This document shows, piece after piece, positions 54,548 to 63,552 of a DNA stretch of 64,000 nt (its first letter is position 1; each line of letters begins with the position of its first letter). Under the pieces are notes generated by a model. That model ran no database searches and was not told the origin of the DNA. It saw nothing but the letters and a program-made list of their open reading frames with translations. Source of the stretch: Dokdonia sp. (lineage in GTDB: Bacteria; Bacteroidota; Bacteroidia; Flavobacteriales; Flavobacteriaceae). Made by a program: the position numbers and the translations under genes. The DNA lies in assembly GCA_020630915.1 (NCBI GenBank), contig JAHDIF010000002.1, positions 331,956-395,955 of the forward strand, read 5' to 3'.

Positions 54548-55513
54548 ATGAAATCATTTAAAATTTTAGTCGTTGCGATTTTAGCAATCTTTACAGCTTT
54601 TATTTCTTGTGAAAATGAGTATGAACTGCCAGAAGAGGGATCTATTGCAGATCTTACACCTCCTTCCGCAAGTTTCATTTTTGTTGGAGGTGAGTTGATT
54701 GAGGACTTTACACAAGTTCAATTTACAAATTTCTCTACTGGTGCAACCAGTTATAACTGGGATTTTGGGGATGGTACATCAACAACAGACTTTGAGCCAA
54801 CTCACGTCTATCCGGGAGAAGGCACTTATACGGTTACACTGGACATATCTGATGACTTAGGTGCCGAAAGCTCTTTTTCACAAACTTTTGACCTTATCAT
54901 GCCAGAAGAGCCAGATGTTCCTAACCCTGTATTGATTAATGCAGATTTTGACAAAATTCCTAAGTCGTCTGGATCAGATTGTTCTTGTTCTGGTTGGATA
55001 AATAAGGATATTGGTGAGCAAGGTGAGTCTAGTTCTGGTAATGGCGGTAGTGATAATGTTGTTAAATTTGATAATGCAGAACCAGATCACGTATATCAAG
55101 AATTTGCTGTCGTACCTAATGCAGATTATGCAATACAAATGCCCGTAGGGTTCCAATCACTTCAAGGCGGTATGGCTCCAAGTTCATTAGAGATTAGAGT
55201 ATTAGCAGGATCAGGTTATATAGATGGATATACACCTATTTATTACCAAGAGGCAGTTGATATGCCACAAGAAGATTGGGGTTATACAACGGTAGAACAG
55301 GTAGAAAATCCTGACAATAATCTTCTGGTAGATGTAATTGACAACCCGGGAACTACCGATTATTTGACATATTCCTTTACTTTCAACTCTGGAAATAATG
55401 ATAGTGTTGCGCTATTTATAAGAGGAATAGGAGGAGCAAACACTGGAGAATTTGGATACAATAGTGGTGATGAGGAGATTAGAGCAGATTTTGTAAGTAT
55501 TATTGCTAACTAG
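54548..55513 (+). CDS. PKD-domain surface lipoprotein, likely glycan-binding
   Basis: The 321-aa lipoprotein (FISC, then ENEYELPEEG) has one PKD domain at about residues 35-122 with YNWDFGDGTSTTDFEPTHVYPGEGTYTVTL. A beta-sandwich-like C-terminal region (about 125-321) resembles carbohydrate-binding modules but matches no family I can name. Its place after susD is where SusE/F-type accessory glycan-binding proteins are encoded, so alginate binding at the surface is a reasonable inference. Confidence 0.75.
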   Translation: MKSFKILVVAILAIFTAFISCENEYELPEEGSIADLTPPSASFIFVGGELIEDFTQVQFTNFSTGATSYNWDFGDGTSTTDFEPTHVYPGEGTYTVTLDISDDLGAESSFSQTFDLIMPEEPDVPNPVLINADFDKIPKSSGSDCSCSGWINKDIGEQGESSSGNGGSDNVVKFDNAEPDHVYQEFAVVPNADYAIQMPVGFQSLQGGMAPSSLEIRVLAGSGYIDGYTPIYYQEAVDMPQEDWGYTTVEQVENPDNNLLVDVIDNPGTTDYLTYSFTFNSGNNDSVALFIRGIGGANTGEFGYNSGDEEIRADFVSIIAN

Positions 55514-55519
55514 ACTTTA

Positions 55520-56422
55520 ATGAATTATAAGTTAGGCCTTATTCTATTTTTTCTTTGCTTGTTTAGTGGGTATTCATTAGAGGCTCAATCTAGTATGGAC
55601 ATCGCTGATAAGGAGAAACCTAAACGGGTAAAGAAAAAAAAGAAGAAAAAATATAAATTACCAGATATAGACCTAACACATTGGAAGGTTACGACTCCTG
55701 CGGGTGATGGAAAAAAGCCAGTAGAAGTTTCTCCTCCAGAAATATTTGACTATGCTACAGATGAGAGGTTAATACCTTATATGTATAATGATTCGTCTAA
55801 AGGAGCTCTTGTATTTTATGCATATCCTAGTAAAGCAACAACAAGGAATACGAAATATTCAAGATCGGAGCTAAGAGAGCAGATGGAGCCTGGTAACAAT
55901 AGTGTTAATTGGACTTTTAAGGAAGGGGGCTATTTAAAGGTAAAAATGGCTATGGACAAGGTCTCAAAAGATGCTAATGGTAAACCCCATAGAGTTATTA
56001 TTACACAAATACATGGCAGATTGACTAATGAACAGCGAGATCTAATAGGCGAAGATGATAATAACGCCCCTCCAATGCTCAAAATTTATTGGCAAGACGG
56101 AAAAATACGAGTCAAAACAAAGATTTTAAAAAATCTCAGTGCCGGTTCAGAAGATATTTTGCACGAAGACGCTTGGGATGATGATAAAGGGTTTAATTTT
56201 GAACAAAAAGTGGGTTACCAAAAATTTACCTTAGAAGTTAAAATTTCTGATGGAGAAATGGTTATCGTACTTAACAAAAATGAATACAAGGTTTATAAGG
56301 GTATTCATATTCAAAAATGGGGAGTTTTTGAAAATTATTTTAAAGTGGGTAACTATTTACAAACCCGTGACGAAGGAGCTTTTGCTAAGGTAAGAGTATA
56401 TGATATTGAAGTTAGTCACTAA
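55520..56422 (+). CDS. Alginate lyase, PL7, secreted form
   Basis: The 300-aa protein has a standard signal peptide (MNYKLGLILFFLCLFSGYSLEAQ) and no lipobox. A lysine-rich linker (KRVKKKKKKKYK) precedes the PL7 domain, which carries SRSELREQM, ITQIHGR and YFKVGNYLQ. It lacks a T9SS tail, so it is probably periplasmic, acting on oligomers imported by SusCD. It differs clearly from the two lipoprotein PL7 paralogues. Confidence 0.92.
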   Translation: MNYKLGLILFFLCLFSGYSLEAQSSMDIADKEKPKRVKKKKKKKYKLPDIDLTHWKVTTPAGDGKKPVEVSPPEIFDYATDERLIPYMYNDSSKGALVFYAYPSKATTRNTKYSRSELREQMEPGNNSVNWTFKEGGYLKVKMAMDKVSKDANGKPHRVIITQIHGRLTNEQRDLIGEDDNNAPPMLKIYWQDGKIRVKTKILKNLSAGSEDILHEDAWDDDKGFNFEQKVGYQKFTLEVKISDGEMVIVLNKNEYKVYKGIHIQKWGVFENYFKVGNYLQTRDEGAFAKVRVYDIEVSH

Positions 56423-56508
56423 GTATACTTGCAGTCTAGAATGTTGAAATTATTTTATAACTTAACATTCGAGAGCAATAATTATTAAAGTATCTAAAAT
56501 TGGAATGT

Positions 56509-57213
56509 ATGAAATTAGAAACACGTAGTAAAATAGCAGAGCACACATCAGTAGAGAAGGTAATTATTGGACAAATACGTGATATCATAAATTTAAAAAA
56601 TTTGGAACCTGGTGATAAACTCCCTTCAGAAAGAATGCTTTCAGAAAAATTTGATGTTCCCAGAAGTAGTATCCGTCAGGCCATACAGAAATTAGAGCAT
56701 TATGGTATTCTAAATTCCATTCCCCAAAGTGGGACTTTTGTCGCACAAATAGGTGTGATTGCTATTAATGGAATGATTGATGACATTTTGCGTCTTGATG
56801 AACCTGATTTTAAATCTCTGGTAGAAACAAGAATATTGTTAGAGTTAAAGACCGTTCGGCTAGCTGCATTGCGCAGAACAGATGAAAATCTAAGAGAAAT
56901 GCAAGTGGCCTTAGATGCATATATAGATAAGGTTCTTAGTGGAGAAGATGCAATGCAAGAAGATTTACTCTTCCATTTGGCAATAGCCAAAGCATCGGGC
57001 AATACTACAATGAATAATTTTATGTTGATCATTACGCCAGAAATTATAACCAATTTTGAAAAATATCATGTATGTGATCCAGATATGGCTCAATCAGGTA
57101 TAGAAGAACATCGAAGAATTTACAAAGCAATAGAAGAGCAAAACACCAAGGAAGCCAAAGCAATGATGAAAGAACATTTCAAAGCCTTATATCAATATTG
57201 CTATAATATATAG
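56509..57213 (+). CDS. GntR-family regulator, FadR subfamily (alginate/hexuronate regulator)
   Basis: From the ATG at 56509 (a TTG at 56500 is possible) the protein has 234 aa. The N-terminal winged helix carries LEPGDKLPSERMLSEKFDVPRSSIRQAIQKLEHYGIL, and the C-terminal FCD domain (about 90-230) includes ETRILLELKTVRLAA, DLLFHLAIAKASGN and EEHRRIYKAIEEQN with the metal-binding histidines. It is the likely reader of the TTGGTnAACCAA-type operators, which resemble UxuR/ExuR sites. I see no operator at its own promoter. It lies after the PL7 gene and before the MFS carrier. Confidence 0.88.
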   Translation: MKLETRSKIAEHTSVEKVIIGQIRDIINLKNLEPGDKLPSERMLSEKFDVPRSSIRQAIQKLEHYGILNSIPQSGTFVAQIGVIAINGMIDDILRLDEPDFKSLVETRILLELKTVRLAALRRTDENLREMQVALDAYIDKVLSGEDAMQEDLLFHLAIAKASGNTTMNNFMLIITPEIITNFEKYHVCDPDMAQSGIEEHRRIYKAIEEQNTKEAKAMMKEHFKALYQYCYNI

Positions 57214-57227
57214 ATACTTAAAATAAA

Positions 57228-57241
57228 GCTTTCGCGAAAGC
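57228..57241. repeat. Dispersed palindrome (copy 14, exact)
   Basis: Exact core 15 bp after the gntR stop, followed by CATAAACTC as in copy 13. Confidence 0.95.
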
Positions 57242-57347
57242 ATAAACTCAACAACATCATAGAAGTTACAGAGGTAGTCATTTTGGAATGGCAAGGACTG
57301 TCTTTATCATTTGTAAAACAAAAAACATTTTCAAAGAAAAATAAATT

Positions 57348-58634
57348 ATGAAATTAAAAGGGCTTAGATGGTGGATAATAGGGTTGATTTTTATTGCAAC
57401 CGTTATTAACTATGTAGACAGAACTGCTTTTGCATTACTCTGGCCTCAAATGGGAGAAGATTTGGGCATGGATAACTCTGATTATGCATTAATGCTCAAT
57501 ATTTTCATGATCACTTATGCAGCTAGTAAATTCTTATCTGGGAGATTATATGATCAAATAGGCACTCGTATAGGGTTTGTAGTTTCTATTGTAGTTTGGT
57601 CTACTGCTGCTGCCTTTCATGCACTTGCAAGAGGAGTTCTTACCTTATCTATTGTGCGTGGTTTATTAGGATTAGGAGAGGCTGGTCTATGGCCTGGTGC
57701 CGTAAAAAATAATGGAGAGTGGTTTCCTGCAAAACAAAGAGCAATTGCCCAAGGAATATTTAATTCGGGTGCGTCTATAGGGAATGTTATCGCTCCTGTT
57801 ATTATTGTTTATTTGTATGCCCAGTTTGGATGGAAATCTACTTATTTAATTCTTGGAGCAGTAGGTTTATTATGGATCATTCCGTGGCTTATTCTAAACA
57901 AGTCTAAACCAAAAGATCACCCTTGGATTACAGATGAAGAAAGGAATTTATTACTTAATGACAGAATAGCAAATAATAGCGTTGTAGATGATGGAGCTAA
58001 AAGTCTGAGTGTTGTAAAAATCTTAAGTTATAAACAACCTTGGGGAGTATTGTTATGTCGCTTTTTCATTGAACCTATTTGGTGGTTTTTTGCAGGATGG
58101 ATGCCTATCTATTTAAATAGTAAGTTTGGACTAAGCATAGAAGAAATAGGGAAGACTATGTGGATTTCTTATTTAATGGCTGCTGCTGGCGGAATATTAG
58201 GAGGTCTTTTTACTGAATCTATTATAAAGCGTACAAACATAAATATTGGTAGAAAAGCCAGTATTGTATTAGGTAGTCTGCTTATTATTATTGGATTCGT
58301 TTCTATCATTTTATTTGTAACAGATTCTAATTATATGACATTCATTTACCTTGCGGGGTTAGCTCTTTTTGGTTTTCAGTTTGCCATAGGGAATATTCAA
58401 ACTTTGTCAAGCGATTTATTTAGGGGACCATCTGTGGGAACTCTTGCTGGTCTAGCAGGGACTATTGCAGCAATTTCTCCTATAATCATGAATTGGTTTA
58501 TAGGGCGCATTACCCAAGGAGGATCTTATACACCGGCATTTGTGGCGATCACAGTTTCTGTGGCACTAGCTGTATTTGCCATTTTCTTATTAATTAAAAA
58601 CGTAAAATTAGTTGTTAATACAGCTCAAGAATAA
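57348..58634 (+). CDS. MFS hexuronate-type transporter
   Basis: The 428-aa protein has 12 membrane segments and the anion:cation symporter/hexuronate pattern: NYVDRTAFALLWPQM in helix 1, RGLLGLGEAGLWPGAVKNNGEWFPAKQRAIAQGIFNSGASIG and WWFFAGWMPIYL. It likely imports unsaturated uronate or DEH across the inner membrane. Four intracellular catabolic genes follow or precede it in the same direction. Confidence 0.88.
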   Translation: MKLKGLRWWIIGLIFIATVINYVDRTAFALLWPQMGEDLGMDNSDYALMLNIFMITYAASKFLSGRLYDQIGTRIGFVVSIVVWSTAAAFHALARGVLTLSIVRGLLGLGEAGLWPGAVKNNGEWFPAKQRAIAQGIFNSGASIGNVIAPVIIVYLYAQFGWKSTYLILGAVGLLWIIPWLILNKSKPKDHPWITDEERNLLLNDRIANNSVVDDGAKSLSVVKILSYKQPWGVLLCRFFIEPIWWFFAGWMPIYLNSKFGLSIEEIGKTMWISYLMAAAGGILGGLFTESIIKRTNINIGRKASIVLGSLLIIIGFVSIILFVTDSNYMTFIYLAGLALFGFQFAIGNIQTLSSDLFRGPSVGTLAGLAGTIAAISPIIMNWFIGRITQGGSYTPAFVAITVSVALAVFAIFLLIKNVKLVVNTAQE

Positions 58635-58657
58635 ATAAAAACTATTAAACAAAAACT

Positions 58658-59422
58658 ATGAGTAATAATACAGGTAAAATTGCAATAGTAACAGGAGCAA
58701 CTGGCGGAATTGGTTTTGCTGTTGCACAACGATTAGGTAAAGATGGTTTTACCGTAATCATAAATGGTATACAAGATGACGAAGGTGCGCAGCGAGTAGA
58801 AGAGCTTAAAGCACAGGGAATAGATGCTTCTTATTACGGTTTTGATGTGACTAAAGAAGACGCTGTTACATCAAATATCAAAGCTATAGGTGAAAAGTAT
58901 GGTAAGATAGATGTACTTGTAAATAACGCAGGAGGTCTAGGAGGACGTTCTAGGTTTGAAGAAATGACAACAGAGTTTTATAGATTTGTAATGGCTCTTA
59001 ATCTAGATTCTGTATTTTTTGCCTCTAGAGCCGCGATACCTTTCCTCAAAAAGGGCGATCATCCTACAATAATTAATTATACATCTAATGCTGGTTGGAA
59101 TGCGGGAGGTCCTGGAGCTGGTATCTACGGCACTTCTAAAGCTGGTGTACATACTATTACGAGAGCGCTTGCAAAAGATCTTGCAGAGTACGGAATCCGT
59201 GTAAACGCGGTATCGCCAGGAACCATAGACACCCCATTTCACGCTCAAATTAAATCTACAAAACCAGAAGTGTTTGCTTCTTGGGCAAATAATATCATGC
59301 TAGGAAGATTGGGACAACCAGAAGATGTAGCTGGTGTGGTGTCTTTCTTAGCAAGTAAGGATGCAGCTTTCTTAACTGCAGAGACCATTCAAGTAGGCGG
59401 TGGACAAGCATTAGGAATTTAA
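58658..59422 (+). CDS. SDR oxidoreductase, likely DEH reductase
   Basis: The 254-aa protein is a classical SDR with VTGATGGIG, NNAGG, the catalytic Ser in NYTSNAG, YGTSK and the C-terminal TIQVGGGQ. Position directly between the uronate carrier and kdgK makes it the best candidate for the NAD(P)H-dependent reduction of DEH to KDG. The other SDR at 43246 could be an isozyme with a different cofactor or act on another keto-uronate. Confidence 0.85.
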   Translation: MSNNTGKIAIVTGATGGIGFAVAQRLGKDGFTVIINGIQDDEGAQRVEELKAQGIDASYYGFDVTKEDAVTSNIKAIGEKYGKIDVLVNNAGGLGGRSRFEEMTTEFYRFVMALNLDSVFFASRAAIPFLKKGDHPTIINYTSNAGWNAGGPGAGIYGTSKAGVHTITRALAKDLAEYGIRVNAVSPGTIDTPFHAQIKSTKPEVFASWANNIMLGRLGQPEDVAGVVSFLASKDAAFLTAETIQVGGGQALGI

Positions 59423-59443
59423 AAAAAATATAAAAAGAGTAAA

Positions 59444-60484
59444 ATGGGTAAAGTAGTCACTTTTGGAGAAATAATGTTACGACTAGCTCCACAAGGATTT
59501 TTAAGATTTTCGCAAGCTAATAGCTTTGATGTAGTCTATGGTGGAGGAGAATCTAATGTAGCGGTATCGCTGGCAAACTATGGAGTTGATGTTGATTTTG
59601 TAACACGTTTACCTGATAATGATATCGGTAAATGTGCGATGATGGAAATGCGCAAGAGAGGTGTAGGTGTAGACAAAATAGTTTGGGGTGGAGATCGATT
59701 AGGAATCTATTTTTTAGAGACAGGGGCCGTAAGTAGAGGTAGTAAAGTAGTATACGACAGAGCGCATTCTGCCATTGCTGAAATTAAATCCGGAATGATT
59801 GATTGGGATGCTGTTTTTGAGGGTGTAGAATGGTTTCATTGGACAGGTATTACACCTGCTATCTCCCAAGGAGCAGCAGATGTATGTTTAGAGGCTGTAA
59901 AGGCCGCTAGCGAAAAAGGAATTACAATATCTACAGATCTTAATTACAGAGCAAAGCTTTGGAATTATGGAGGTGATCGTGAAGCCATCATGACAGAAAT
60001 TACATCATATTGCGATATCATTCTCGGTAATGAAGAAGATGCCGAAAAGCATTTTGGTATTCATCCAGAAGGACTTGATGTGCATAAGCATGGTCATGAT
60101 GTAAAGGCAGAAGCTTTTTTATCTGTGTGTAAACAAATGATGGAGAAGTTTCCAAGAGCAAAAAAGGTAATTACTACACTTAGAGGATCTATATCTGCAT
60201 CGCACAATACGTGGGCAGGAGTATTATTTGATGGAGAAAAAATGTATGAAACCAGACAGTACCAAATTACAGATATTGTAGATAGAGTAGGAGGAGGAGA
60301 CTCATTTATGGGAGGCCTTATCTATGGTTTACTCAAATATCCTGAAGACGATCAAAATGCACTAGACTTTGCCGTAGCAGCTTCTTGTTTAAAGCATACT
60401 ATAAAAGGAGATGCAAACTTGGTGACCGTTCCTGAAGTTGAGAAACTTATGGGGGGTGATGCATCAGGTAGAGTAGCACGATAA
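59444..60484 (+). CDS. kdgK: 2-keto-3-deoxygluconate kinase
   Basis: The 346-aa protein is a PfkB-family sugar kinase: GGGESNVAVSLANYG at the N-terminus, STDLNYRAKLW and the catalytic ITDIVDRVGGGDSFMGGLIYG with the anion hole and base Asp. It phosphorylates KDG to KDPG. It lies 21 bp after the SDR and 40 bp before the aldolase. Confidence 0.93.
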   Translation: MGKVVTFGEIMLRLAPQGFLRFSQANSFDVVYGGGESNVAVSLANYGVDVDFVTRLPDNDIGKCAMMEMRKRGVGVDKIVWGGDRLGIYFLETGAVSRGSKVVYDRAHSAIAEIKSGMIDWDAVFEGVEWFHWTGITPAISQGAADVCLEAVKAASEKGITISTDLNYRAKLWNYGGDREAIMTEITSYCDIILGNEEDAEKHFGIHPEGLDVHKHGHDVKAEAFLSVCKQMMEKFPRAKKVITTLRGSISASHNTWAGVLFDGEKMYETRQYQITDIVDRVGGGDSFMGGLIYGLLKYPEDDQNALDFAVAASCLKHTIKGDANLVTVPEVEKLMGGDASGRVAR

Positions 60485-60524
60485 AATTTAGAAAATTTTT
60501 ATAAAGATATATTGACTATATATA

Positions 60525-61199
60525 ATGGCACAATTTACAAGGATGCAAGTGGCAGGAGTAATGGAAGAAACGGGATTAGTTCCTTTGTTCTTTAATAGCG
60601 ACGTCGCTGTTGCAAAAAAATTGCTCAAAGCTTGTTATGATGGAGGAGCAAGATTATTAGAGTTTACGGCAAGAGGTGATTTTGCTTCAGAGATTTTTGC
60701 AGAACTTACAAAGTATGCAATAGCAGAGCTACCAGGTATGATTATGGGTGTAGGCTCAGTAACAGATGCCGCCGCCGCATCTTTATATATGCAACTTGGG
60801 GCAAACTTTATAGTAACTCCAGTATTACGAGAGGATATTGCCTTGGTATGTAATAGAAGAAAAGTACTATGGTCGTCGGGATGTGGTTCCCTTACAGAAA
60901 TAGCAAGAGCCGAAGAATTGGGTTGCGAGATTGTCAAGCTATTTCCTGGAGGTATCTATGGACCTCAATTTGTAAAGGCTATAAAAGGGCCTTGTCCTTG
61001 GACATCTATAATGCCCACTGGTGGAGTAGCGCCTACTAGAGAAAATCTAGCACAATGGTTTCAAGCAGGAGTAACTTGTGTAGGTATGGGATCTAAACTT
61101 GTGTCTAAAAACGATCAAGGACAATGGGATTATAAACTGATTACAGAACGTACTCAAAAGGCTATCAACCTTATAAAAGAAATACGGGCTAACAAATAG
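60525..61199 (+). CDS. eda: KDPG aldolase
   Basis: The 224-aa protein has the class I KDPG aldolase pattern: LLEFTARGD, MGVGSVTDAAAAS, ANFIVTPVL and the Schiff-base lysine in EIVKLFPGG, then IMPTGGVAPTRENLAQW. It splits KDPG into pyruvate and glyceraldehyde-3-phosphate, the last step of alginate catabolism here. A terminator follows. Confidence 0.94.
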   Translation: MAQFTRMQVAGVMEETGLVPLFFNSDVAVAKKLLKACYDGGARLLEFTARGDFASEIFAELTKYAIAELPGMIMGVGSVTDAAAASLYMQLGANFIVTPVLREDIALVCNRRKVLWSSGCGSLTEIARAEELGCEIVKLFPGGIYGPQFVKAIKGPCPWTSIMPTGGVAPTRENLAQWFQAGVTCVGMGSKLVSKNDQGQWDYKLITERTQKAINLIKEIRANK

Positions 61200-61260
61200 T
61201 TACATCATTTAAGAACACTCAAAAATTTGAATTAGTTTGCTATAATATTTTCGGGTGTAT

Positions 61261-61290
61261 AACAAAGAGTATCGTAGGATGCTCTTTGTT
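61261..61290 (+). terminator. Rho-independent terminator of the alginate catabolic operon
   Basis: AACAAAGAG and CTCTTTGTT arms, with further partial pairing inside, followed by TTGTTTT. Confidence 0.85.
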
Positions 61291-61339
61291 TGTTTTAAAA
61301 AGGATGTTCAATACCCGTTTTAGGCTTTACGTTGAGTCC

Positions 61340-62146
61340 CTACCTTTTAGGTGGCTCATTTTTCCTTACTTGCTCACGTTCCCAATCTGTAGGGCTTCCG
61401 AACATAATGGCCCAGGCTTTGGTAGGGCGTTTCCAAATATCACCTATCAAATCTCCCCAAGCATGGAAGACTAAATAGACCGGATTATATGAATTTACAG
61501 GTTTTGTAATGCCATAAACTGCTTGTTCCTTTTCTGGTTGAAACGTTCCAAACATACGATCCCAGATAATCAACGTAGACCCATAGTTTTTGTCAATGTA
61601 ATCTTCATTTACGGCGTGGTGTACACGATGATGTGAGGGGGTTACGAATACAAATTCAATAGGTTTGGGTAATTTTCTAATGAGTTCTGTATGAATCCAG
61701 AACTGGTAAAGAATTTCTAACTGATGAACGATAATAAATACCACAGGATCAAAACTCAACATAATAACAGGTAAGAAAAACACCAGTTTTAAATTTTGTA
61801 CCCACGATAATCTAAAGGAAGTAGAAAAATTGTAATAAATAGAGCTATGGTGCACCACGTGCGTAGACCACCAGAACCGTTGCACGTGCGATATCCTATG
61901 GGACCAATAGCGTACAAAATCTAGACAAATAAAACAAAGGAGATAGGACCACCAGGTATGTGGTATACTCCAAGGAGTGAGGTTGTAACAAATCACCACA
62001 ATATAGAAGACACCTACTTTTGTAAGGGCATTCACAAATAAATTACCAAAACCTATAGCGGCACTAGCAAGAAAGTCCTTGCCGTTATACAAGGCTATAT
62101 TTTCTTTGGTAGACAGATAGTATTCTAAAGCCACCAGCAAAAACAT
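61340..62146 (-). CDS. Sterol desaturase / fatty acid hydroxylase family protein
   Basis: The 268-aa membrane protein contains the diiron histidine motifs HRISH, HVVHHSS and HHRVHHAVNED, with several helices. These enzymes hydroxylate or desaturate lipids. The open frame continues upstream of the ATG at 62146 with plausible residues (LTLDALLELDFNTIIWIAAPV) back to a stop near 62238, but with no ATG, GTG or TTG, so the true start may be an unusual codon or the N-terminus may be damaged. Confidence 0.85.
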   Translation of the reverse strand: MFLLVALEYYLSTKENIALYNGKDFLASAAIGFGNLFVNALTKVGVFYIVVICYNLTPWSIPHTWWSYLLCFICLDFVRYWSHRISHVQRFWWSTHVVHHSSIYYNFSTSFRLSWVQNLKLVFFLPVIMLSFDPVVFIIVHQLEILYQFWIHTELIRKLPKPIEFVFVTPSHHRVHHAVNEDYIDKNYGSTLIIWDRMFGTFQPEKEQAVYGITKPVNSYNPVYLVFHAWGDLIGDIWKRPTKAWAIMFGSPTDWEREQVRKNEPPKR

Positions 62147-62892
62147 TACCGGAGCGGCTATCCATATAATGGTATTAAAGTCTAATTCTAAAAGAGCGTC
62201 GAGGGTAAGCTTTTTATTTTCGATATTGGTACGAATTTATGCACGAACATAATATCATAGTAGCTATGCCATTGGACGCTGCGGTGTTTAAAAGTCAAAA
62301 TAGCAATATACTGTTATTATAGCTGAGATTGGGGTTTTGGTATAACATTATTAGCAAGTGAAGCTGTATTGTTTTACGTGCCACCTGCATTGCACTGAGC
62401 GAGGAATCTCTTTGCTATGGTAAAATCTGTAGTTAATAGTTTAATTACTGCTTTGACATATAATTATCAGGGCTATAGCACTAAATCCTATTTTATAGTA
62501 AAATAACAGTGTATAGGCCATTTGATATACAATAACCATTGTACTATAATGTGTTGTGTTGTATAACTTTGCTTTGGTAAAAAGCGTTTTACCAAAGACA
62601 AATCTTCTTTTATTTTTTCTTCTCAAAATGTAATGGAATACGCTTTGCCCGAAGCGACGATAGGAGTGAAGTGGGAATGTGTATGAAGTGGAAATATGAG
62701 CAATAATCTAAAGAATTTCTAATAAAATATTATGAATATAATTCTTAATAACATCATTGATTTAATTAGTAAAATGTTACTGTGAAAACGTAACTAGAAT
62801 CTGCGAAATGTATTCAAACTTCTGCGAAATGAATAAATCTTCCAAACGGATACTAATTAGTTTTGTTCTAATCAAAATATAGATCGAACAAT
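62147..62892. other. 746-bp largely non-coding gap
   Basis: The left 90 bp look like coding sequence continuing the sterol-desaturase frame. The rest is AT-rich with no convincing gene, palindrome copy or RNA. It should contain the promoter for the rightward genes. Confidence 0.5.
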
Positions 62893-63318
62893 ATGAATAA
62901 CGAATCAAACTTGAGTACAACTGCAACAAAAAAAATCTGGAATCGACTATTTGTAGGTATTTTAATCCTACAAGCTATTTTAGAATTAGGCCTCGGTCTA
63001 GCGCTATTGTTTAACTTTTCTACTACCTTGGAAACTGGTTTTGGTATCACCTACAGTAACGAACTAGATATTCTAGGGGTTGCTTTAGGACTTTACTTAT
63101 TGTTATTAACCACTTTATTGATTTTGAGTGGTGTATGGACTCATAAATCTAACCGTTCTGGTATTACCTTAGGAATAATCAATGGTGTTTTTCTATTCAC
63201 TTTTGGTGTTACTGTATTTATGAAATTTGGTGATGTACAATCCTTATATATTGATAGTTTAAGAGGTCTAATAACAATTGCTTTAGGCTATATGGCCAGT
63301 AAAGAGATTAGATCTTAA
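62893..63318 (+). CDS. Four-helix membrane protein of unknown function
   Basis: The 141-aa protein has four hydrophobic segments (about residues 17-37, 55-76, 88-108 and 118-134) with short loops. The conserved-looking LGVALGLYLLLLTTLLILSG and GITLGIINGVFLFTFGV are not tied to a family I can name. It lies 9 bp upstream of the next gene. Confidence 0.65.
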   Translation: MNNESNLSTTATKKIWNRLFVGILILQAILELGLGLALLFNFSTTLETGFGITYSNELDILGVALGLYLLLLTTLLILSGVWTHKSNRSGITLGIINGVFLFTFGVTVFMKFGDVQSLYIDSLRGLITIALGYMASKEIRS

Positions 63319-63327
63319 TAGGATTAA

Positions 63328-63552
63328 ATGAATCCAAAAGAATTAATAATATCTGTTTATAAAACAAGTATCACTAAAAGGGACCTAAAGTATTTAAAAC
63401 CTGTTTTAAACAGTTTCAATAAAATTCATGCTTGGAGCACGGATTTAGAAGATTGGGAAAACATATTAAGAATTGAAAGTTTTTACGCTATTGAAAAGGA
63501 AATAATACACATGCTAAATGAACTTGACATTGCTTGTGTTGAATTAGAATGA
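63328..63552 (+). CDS. Hypothetical 74-aa protein
   Basis: A small acidic soluble protein (ELIISVYKTSITKRDLKYL ... NSFNKIHAWSTDLEDWENILRI). The pattern of a ferredoxin-like two-strand unit with a histidine suggests a heavy-metal-associated-like fold, but this is weak. Its stop overlaps the next start as ATGA, so it is coupled to the MBL-fold gene. Confidence 0.65.
   Translation: MNPKELIISVYKTSITKRDLKYLKPVLNSFNKIHAWSTDLEDWENILRIESFYAIEKEIIHMLNELDIACVELE

Noticed and set aside
549-57241. Palindrome copies as a CRISPR array or as terminators
   Set aside because: Copies are kilobases apart with no regular spacers and no cas genes; the element has no loop and is not followed by T-runs.
62441-62626. 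61-codon minus-strand frame in the gap before the rightward genes
   Set aside because: Poor composition, no ribosome binding site that I can see and no recognisable domain.
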